A stretch of 64,000 nt of DNA from Sorghum bicolor (lineage: Eukaryota > Streptophyta > Magnoliopsida > Poales > Poaceae), in the NCBI RefSeq assembly GCF_000003195.3, contig NC_012871.2, forward strand, positions 52,480,843 through 52,544,842, in the 5' to 3' direction. Position numbers and translations under genes: made by a program. A model generated the notes under the pieces. That model did not search any database and had not been told where the DNA came from. It saw nothing but the letters and a program-made list of their open reading frames with translations. Below, piece by piece: positions 57,321-64,000 of the stretch (its first letter is position 1; every line of letters starts with the position of its first letter).

Positions 57321-58782
57321 CTACAAATGATCATCATTGTTTGGAATCATCGTCTCGTTAGGATTATAGTGGAACTCGCCGCTTGGATTTATGACTTGTT
57401 CCTGAAGAAATCCTGCTATTGCCTCTTGTATTGCTTGGAGTTGTTCATGTTGCATGAGTTTTTACTTCAGCCATTCAGTCTTCAATTTGAATTAAAAGAA
57501 GGTATTAGTTATATCAAGATTATCAATAGTAATTCGAGAGAAAATAAAAAGAGACATGTGTTACATACTCTCAGGTATTCTTTAGGAATTCTATTTGTTT
57601 CTGCCATAATATACTCGCAAACTAGTATCCACATAAGTTGATCCCTGGTTCTTGTCTCAAGATCCACTGTAGGATGTAAAGATTCATCTCATAAAACAGA
57701 CAAGATATAAGATATACCACGTACATTGACGAAGGATAAACTTACTTGTAGCTGTATTATCTTTAGTGGCACCCTACATAGAGTTAGATGTTCCCGAACA
57801 ATGAATCTTTCCCAAACTCTAAACCAATGATATATATGAAACAAGAGAGTTGGATCATTAAGTATACATGTATACAAGCTTAGTCTACTTTACGCATGCA
57901 ATAAATCGAAATTACCTTTGAATGATGTCTATCATATCTTGATAATCTTATTGCGGTTTCTTCATTGAGTCATAGATTACCAACTTACTTTCAGCAAGAT
58001 TGATGACTATGAGTATCCAGTGAAAGTTGTTCATAGAGACATGAGTCATAGATTAGGGTTAAGTAAAATTAAAGGTGTACACTTGCATGTTAACTATATA
58101 TATATATATAACTCACTTGAAGTTGTAGGGGAAGAGTATTTTTTTTTGTCTTTTTGGTTCACGAAGAACCTCATAAGATTCATACACATGTCATTGATCC
58201 AAGTAGCCGAAGGGTTTGGCTCCTTGAAATGATGTAAGGATCAACAAATCCAAGAGTATTGTCCTTTTTGGATCTGTGCTCAGTCATTTGGAGCGTGCAT
58301 ATAGTGAGTCCATCGACAAGTACGTGTGTAAGGATTACTACTATATAGACATGCTGAAGAGTTTAATAAAAACAAAGAAATACTTACAAATAAAAGCAGC
58401 TAATGAGCGATTTGTCTAGAGCATCCATGTGGCATAGCTGTTGTAATTCGCTCATCTTGACTAAGATAAGGCCATCGCCATGGAAGTAGAGATGGTTTCA
58501 AATTCGAACAGAAATCCAATCAACTCTTCCTTTAGAAGCCTCCATGGCAAACATCTGCGTACCGAGTACATGTAGGTGCTTGGGGTTCATTAGACTCCTG
58601 CCCAGTGCAAAATTTCTCCTCCATTCATCAACTACTTCCGCTTGTGGAAACTCTAGCCCAGCAGCAATATTTTCAATCATAGAGTATGGGAGACCGCTGT
58701 CAATGAAATAATTTTCAAGTGAGTCCATCTCAAACAAAGTGGGCTCTCCAGATTTCCTATGTACTAACAATGCAAACTGGTT
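57321..58782 (-). pseudogene. Decayed transposon gene with C48/Ulp1 protease domain
   Basis: The exons, read from 58782 on the minus strand, start with NQFALLVHRKSGEPTLFEM after a CAG acceptor. A region YFHGDGLILVKMSELQQL near 58470-58400 ends at a GTAAGTA donor. The protease core follows: His in NNFHWILIVI (about 58030), Asp in LVIYDSM (about 57980), Gln in LRQEPG (about 57655) and Cys in NLCGY (about 57632). The C-terminus IQEAIAGFLQEQVINPSGEF runs to the stop at 57321. Lesions include TGA after WISVRI (about 58496), TAA after KKPQ, TAG right after CGY, and a frameshift in a poly-A run (about 58140). It is the same gene type as the second CACTA gene but clearly diverged. No termini were found, so the host element (CACTA or other) is unknown. 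Confidence 0.75.
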
Positions 58783-58962
58783 CTGAGTATGAGAAAAATA
58801 CTAAATAAAAATTACAATAATCTCATGCCCATTTATGAACATTCTCGCTGTGGGGGATGAGGAGCTTGACAAAGATGGGCACAGCTATGGAGAACAGCTT
58901 TTGGTGGCCTCAGGTCTGCATATTCTGGGTCCCTGTGGAGCTCAACCCTCGTCAATTGGTTA
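58783..58962. other. Spacer, possibly part of the same decayed transposon
   Basis: No exon could be identified confidently. TTA at 58960-58962 is the left target duplication of the next MITE. Confidence 0.4.
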
Positions 58963-59205
58963 GGCCTTGTTTACTTCCACTCAAAACTCAAAATTTTTCA
59001 AGATTCTCCGTTACATCGAATCTTTAGATGCATACATGGAGTATTAAATATAAACAAAAATAAAAATTAATTGCACAGTTTGGTTGAAATTTACGAGGCA
59101 AATCTTTTGAGTCTAGTTAATCCATAGTTAGATAATACTTACCACAAAACAACGAAAGTGCTACAGTATGACCAAATTTTTTTCATACCGGAACTAAACA
59201 CGGCC
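58963..59205. mobile_element. Tourist-like MITE
   Basis: 243 bp beginning GGCCTTGTTTACTTCC and ending GGAACTAAACACGGCC, with TTA on both sides (58960-58962, 59206-59208). The interior has GATTCTCCGTTACATCGAATC and ACGAAAGTGCTACAGT, typical of a very abundant Andropogoneae MITE. TTA duplication and short inverted ends fit the PIF/Harbinger (Tourist) group. Confidence 0.85.
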
Positions 59206-59603
59206 TTATATACCATGCTGCTAGCTGGCTGTGTCACAGTGTCGTAGCCACCAACGCCCAATGCTTAAGCTTGACATTAGAAATAATGTACTGTATTGTA
59301 GTATGTTTCAAAATACAAATTGACATCATATAGCAGCAGGAACTGACGAAACCTACAGGCATAGATAAACCTTGATGGCCTTGCGTTCTTTTAACAAATA
59401 AACTTTAAACTTTATTGCACCAAAGGGCGTCCATCTTTTAGTCTTTTTAGTTATGAGAGATTTGTTTGACTTCATTTTTGTAGCCACCCAATCAAATAAA
59501 TCAATCAATGATGATCCAAACAGAACATCAGCAATTTTTTTAAAAATAGTAGATCTGCACGTGCGACAAAATATATCAAGATGGATGAGTACAAAAGAAT
59601 ATC

Positions 59604-59643
<40 letters not shown>

Positions 59644-60396
59644 TGTGCAGCACGCAATTGTTTTTTAAAAGAATTAAAAATATTTCGTTGATGAAAAGTA
59701 ATTAAATTTTTGAGAAAACAATTCATACGTCTTACAAATTTCATGAAATAAGCAACGGTCCGGAATGACATAACAAAATATGCACTTATAATTGAAGACC
59801 CACATCACGATTTTCATTTTTTCATTGCTGTGTGTAATAAGTATTTGGTAGATGTAATATAGTACCCAGTACATAACTCTGGATATATTTTTACAAAGGA
59901 ATATCTTTTTTCTTTATTAATCATAGAGATTTACATGTCTCAGTTCTCTTCAACGTAACTTTCCATGAGACATAGTTACAAAGGATATTTTTATTCTTTC
60001 AGTAGTTATAGAAATTTACATGCTGCTGTTCTTTTCTCCAACTTTTGATTCGCCTATCTCTTCTCCAACTTTGATTTGTGAGGCATATGGCTTCATCATC
60101 ACATACTCGTAGAAGTGTTTCATCATTGGCTGCTGGCATATGCTTCTACGGTTAGTACTGTATCCAATCCAATATGAGGCTTGATCTTCGAGCGAACAGA
60201 AGACTCTGTAGTTCAAACCGCAGGCTCAAGTAAAAGATCCCATGTAGAAGAAGCAAATGAGTACGCCTAGTGGACTTAGTCGATCGATGCAGCTATCCAC
60301 AGTGGATTCCATGTAGTAGAACCCGTCCTACATCTAGGAATATATAATCATGAATTATATAGAGGGATAGCTTGAAATGTAAAATTTAATAAGGGA
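59206..60396. other. AT-rich intergenic DNA with a (TA)n run
   Basis: A (TA)16-type run at about 59608-59640. Short frames on both strands (59453, 59674, 60016) show no motif. Confidence 0.5.
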
Positions 60397-60586
60397 GGCC
60401 TTGTTTAGTTGGAGGGGGGAATTTTTTGGATGTAAAAGATCCTCTCTTCTAATGAATCCAATTATCGGACCATAAATAGTAGGTGGGATGGAAAACAAAC
60501 TTGAATTGTTGGTTCATGAGTAGTAGGCCAATTAGCAGCACCTGGAATGGGCAACGGGGGCTTCACGACGGACTACAATGCTTGAT
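60397..60586. other. Possible MITE end and unassigned DNA
   Basis: GGCCTTGTTTAGTTGG (60397) matches the start of the Tourist-like family at 58963, but the rest differs and no matching right end was found. Confidence 0.3.
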
Positions 60587-60651
60587 CAGTAGGTGTTCAT
60601 AGGTCCACATCGGTCATGTCAGGTGTTCGTAGGTCCACATCGGTCATGTCG
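60587..60651. repeat. Short direct duplication, 31-bp unit
   Basis: AGGTGTTC(A/G)TAGGTCCACATC followed by GGTCATGTC occurs twice in tandem with one or two differences. Confidence 0.85.
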
Positions 60652-62852
60652 GCTCTATCTCCGGTGCGACATCAGCTGCGGAGAAGGACGGCAGGCCCCC
60701 ACATAGCTGAGCAAGAGAAAGAGCATAGTTCATGATTAAACAGAAACTTCAGAGGCCTTTATCTTAACTGATCGATGTACTTGCATTCAACAACATGCAA
60801 ATGGAAAGAAGCAAAATAACAAAGACTATCAGGGCTTCTGCAGTATGAATAGAATGCACAAACAGCTTTGCAGCTCATGCATGCATACCTAAAACAGATA
60901 GTTATCGGACAATATGAATTTTTGTGAAGAATAATCAAGAGTTAGCTTCTGAATTGGTTCAATCTTCTATATTCTCTAGAAAATACAGCAGGAGAGCAGC
61001 CGTTAGTATAAGGACAATACTCTCTGTACATATATATCTATACTCTAACAAATTTATAAGGAACACAACTAATCAATGAAACCTTGTCACTGACAGCAGT
61101 GCTAAAAACATAAATCTTATATCATGAATATCTGTATATATTCTTTGATTCAAATTCTTAGTCAAAGATACTGCAAAACTATATGGAATAATTGAAAATT
61201 ATTCTGCGTTCAGGAGAGGATAGATGTATGCAGTATTGCAAAACATGGGTGTACTGTAGGGTTTGAAAATTACCAAGCCAGCATTGGTACCGACTCCGTT
61301 CACGAGCATGTAGTGTTCCCCTTCTCTGTTATCTCGTAATAAAAAACGAATAAAGAAGATGAAAGCACATGCATCAGGGTGAAGTGCATCTTTCTAAACA
61401 ATGTTGTGTTGAACACTCAAATTAATTATAAAATCAGGGATCCAAAAAAGTATCAAAATAATTGGAATGCAACCAGATTAAGTACTTGCAAAAATGTAAA
61501 AGGCAAAAGATGGTGTGAGAGACGTGACACACTATCAGACACATCAGCACCTCCAAAAATACAAATAAGCAAAAGATTGTGTGGCACATTTGACAGACTG
61601 TATATCACAATGAAATAGGCAAACATTAAAGGATAATGTTTGTGACTTATCAGGTGGCTTGGGGACAAGCAAGAAGCAACAGACTAACTACACTTGGTCA
61701 GAACATGCAGCATTTTCAGATTCATTCTCTAACCTCAGATTAATTTTATTATAGCATAGAAAAACTGCTTAAGCTTACTACTACTGTTAGTATGTTGGAG
61801 AATGAAAGAGAGGCTGAAATGGCAAGCACACACTTAAGCTTGCTACTACTGTCATCTGGCTGCAAATTGGATGTCATTGGTCCACTTTCATTGTTGGTGT
61901 TGGATATATCTTTGAATGGGATGCGACACCCAGTGTGTTCTGAAGATGCCATCTGCATGAAAGAATTTGAGTGTCACACAAACTTAATGTTGCAAACTGA
62001 AATCACCACATTTGAATCAATATATGAAAGGGAATGATTATCAATCTGGTAATAAAAAAATGAGATGTAACATAATAACCATATCTGAGGTGGGACAGCT
62101 GCAACAAACTGACTTAAGAATATACTCTGTTTATCAAAATCTACATGTTCTATTTGGCTAATCCACAACAGAGACTTTTTTCTCGACTTCCAAATCTTTC
62201 TTGACGAAAAAAGAAGCATATATCATTTCACAAGGATCTTCCAAGTAGAAGTCTTCATCCTGACCATTGGAAAAAACACATAGGCTACAAATTATTTTTT
62301 GCTGGAAAAAAGAATTTAAAGCCTTATCTTTTAAGTCAATGCCCATATGAAGTGCCGACACCAATCGAAGATAGGGGAATGGCGAAATCATACAATTAGA
62401 GATATAAACTAATAAAAATATTACAGTCTAAGTGGACTGGGTAAAATAGTATATTTGATAATTTATTTACCAACTATACCAAAATTGCAGACTTTCAGAC
62501 AACAGATATTCAAAGGATGGGAGCTTCTCAAAAATTCAATAATCATGTTCTTCTATTTGGGCATACCATTCACATCAAAATCAACTTTAAGATTCAGCTC
62601 TCAAATCTGATATAAATCCTGTTGGCCTTATCCTCACTCGATCAGCCCAATGGTCATGGCATTTTTGTCAGCACAATACTCATGGGAAGTGAACAGAGAG
62701 TTGTAGAGAATTATTGCAGACTCGAGGAACCCAATCAATTGATGATGAGATTATTCCTGGAGCAGCTGGGGAAGCAGGGAAGGAAGATGGATGGGAGCAG
62801 GGGAGAGTGGGAGGGAGATGAACAATAGGGACAAGTTGGCTAAAATGCAAAA
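60652..62852. other. Unassigned DNA, possibly introns and exons of a minus-strand gene
   Basis: Mixed AT-rich sequence. Minus-strand frames at 61958-61749 (SSEHTGCRIPFKDISN) and 62391-62158 (FPYLRLVSALHMGIDLKD) look protein-like in composition but match no family I recognise. No consistent splice chain could be traced. Confidence 0.2.
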
Positions 62853-63560
62853 TTACTCAATTTCTTCGCGGCCTCCTTCTCGCCGAGCAGTCATGCATTC
62901 ACCTGCTCTAGCTCCTCCACCCATAGGAGCAGCTCCTCCACCCACAGGAGCAGCTCCTCCACCATCTGCTGCTTCATGGAGGACACCACAGATCTGAGAT
63001 AGGGAGAAACAGTGAGGGAGAGGGACATGGACAGGGAGAAGAGGAGAGGGAGGGAGGTGCTCACCTCGGCCTAGGGTTTTGCATGGTGACCAGCAGATCT
63101 CGATCATGTCGCGCGTGCGGATCCTTCATGCCTGCCTCACACCTGGAATCATGGTGGGGCGGTGCTGCAAGAGCAATGGGCAACGACGGGGCGGAGTTGG
63201 GGCGCGGCGAGCTGCGGAGCTGGGCAACCACCGCTGGGATGCAGCGTTGCCTCTGCTGGTACGCCGAAGGCCGTGGGGTGAGCTGCGGAGGCGAGATCTT
63301 TGAGCGGGGGAGCTAGGGGCATTGGGATCTTTGCTCGACCAAGGGCACAACGGGCGAGGGAGCACCTCGCAGCCAAGGAAGGAGCCAAGGAGTCGCCTGA
63401 GGTAGCGGATGACATCCTAGCGCCGGCGCTCTGCCACCGAAGAAGGTTGGGCTCGATTCTGCGGAGACAGGAAATGCGAATGCGGGGAAGGAAAGAGATG
63501 CTGCAGGTGGAAAAGGCAGCTGGCGGAGATTCAGAACGTTCCTAATTTTGCGAGCAGCGT
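62853..63560. other. GC-rich block, possible first exon or leader of a minus-strand gene
   Basis: GC-rich DNA with overlapping ORFs on both strands, none with a motif. A 21-bp repeat (GCTCCTCCACCCATAGGAGCA and variants, about 2.6 copies, 62911-62967) gives Pro/Ala- or Gly-rich frames. The composition drops sharply after 63560, as at many grass promoters read leftward. Confidence 0.25.
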
Positions 63561-63729
63561 CGTTCGCAGGTGGACGCAGACGGACCAACCAAACTTTTTC
63601 AAAAAAAAAAAAATGTCCACACTTTGATCTTTTTAGTTATAAATTATATATTGTATATTGTATATGTAGTATAGGAGATATAAGAGAAGGAGATAAAATT
63701 TCAAATAAAAAGACATGTGTGCCTGCATT
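63561..63729. other. AT-rich flank
   Basis: An A run at 63600 and AT-rich sequence up to the hAT-like terminus. No feature seen. Confidence 0.5.
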
Positions 63730-64000
63730 TAGGGTTGAAAGTGGTATGGATAATCCTCCGCTCCGATCCGCTCTGAATCCGAATTTTAAGGATATGGATA
63801 AATGTTTTTAATATCCATGTGGATATGGATGATCTGAATCCGATTATAGGCGGATGCGGTGTAGGATATGAGATTGATGAAACTGACGGATATGGATCGA
63901 TTATCCGATAATTGAACACGGATTATCCGACGCTTATAATAGGATATCCGAATATTTTAAGAAGCACAAGTGAAAAGAATATAAGTCAGCATAGCCCATG
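63730..64000. mobile_element. Probable hAT (Ac-like) element terminus, continuing beyond the window
   Basis: TAGGGTTGAAAGTGG resembles the Ac-type end TAGGGATGAAAACGG. It is followed by dense copies of GGATATGGAT, ATCCGAAT and CGGATTAT motifs, a subterminal style seen in plant hAT elements. The other end lies outside the window, so neither the inverted repeat nor the 8-bp duplication can be checked. Confidence 0.45.

Noticed and set aside
62853..63107. Glycine-rich protein gene
   Set aside because: The Gly-rich part comes from a 21-bp repeat read on the minus strand; no supporting splice sites or motif.

Overview
This is plant nuclear DNA made almost entirely of transposable elements. Several signals point to a grass, probably Panicoideae/Andropogoneae (sorghum, sugarcane, Miscanthus, maize relatives): a Sirevirus Copia element with CACCGGACG palindromes in its LTRs, CACTA (En/Spm) genes of TNP2 and Ulp1-bearing type, a chromovirus whose LTRs begin TGTAACACCCC, a Tourist-like MITE of the GGCCTTGTTTA type, and a tRNA-derived SINE. 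No complete host gene could be supported. Motifs, termini and counts were read by eye; no database search was run.

Layout. 1-2341: low-copy-looking DNA with a GC-rich block at about 1030-1250. 2347-12508: a Sirevirus (Ty1/copia) with both LTRs, a perfect 5-bp target-site duplication (CCTCC), primer-binding site (PBS), several polypurine tracts, and gag and pol broken by frameshifts and stops. A Stowaway-like MITE sits in its 5' LTR, and its 3' LTR has lost the promoter. 12514-13846: flanking DNA with a weak hydrolase-like remnant. 13847-30411: a 16.5-kb CACTA element with two minus-strand genes. TNP2 (29254-25706) is a single frame with two amber stops. The second gene (18463-14425) has seven exons joining a Transposase_24-type region to a C48/Ulp1 protease domain. 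Between them lie a 680-bp tandem repeat, an internal promoter next to a subterminal-type palindrome, a 151-bp fold-back, a 73-unit AGT microsatellite and a 1,107-bp second copy of the TNP2 5' end. 30415-33209: low-copy DNA with a SINE.

33210-56373: an Athila/Tat-like, gag-only non-autonomous LTR element. Its 5' LTR (TGTTGAC...GTCAACA) is split by a young chromovirus at 33485-49279. The chromovirus has 4.58-kb LTRs that differ at about 17 sites by eye. It carries an intact extra ORF before gag, while gag-pol is damaged. Both the extra ORF and gag start directly after a splice-acceptor-like sequence. The Athila-like element has a gag-type frame, three PPT-like sites, a 1.4-kb tandem duplication and no visible 3' LTR.

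56374-64000: short fold-back and MITE-type elements, a second decayed Ulp1-type transposon gene (58782-57321), a Tourist-like MITE with TTA target duplication (58963-59205), about 4 kb of unassigned DNA with a GC-rich block near 63.0-63.56 kb, and an Ac/hAT-like terminus running off the edge from 63730.

The strongest candidates for something undescribed are the intact leader ORF of the chromovirus with its paired acceptor/start arrangement, and the internal organisation of the CACTA element.
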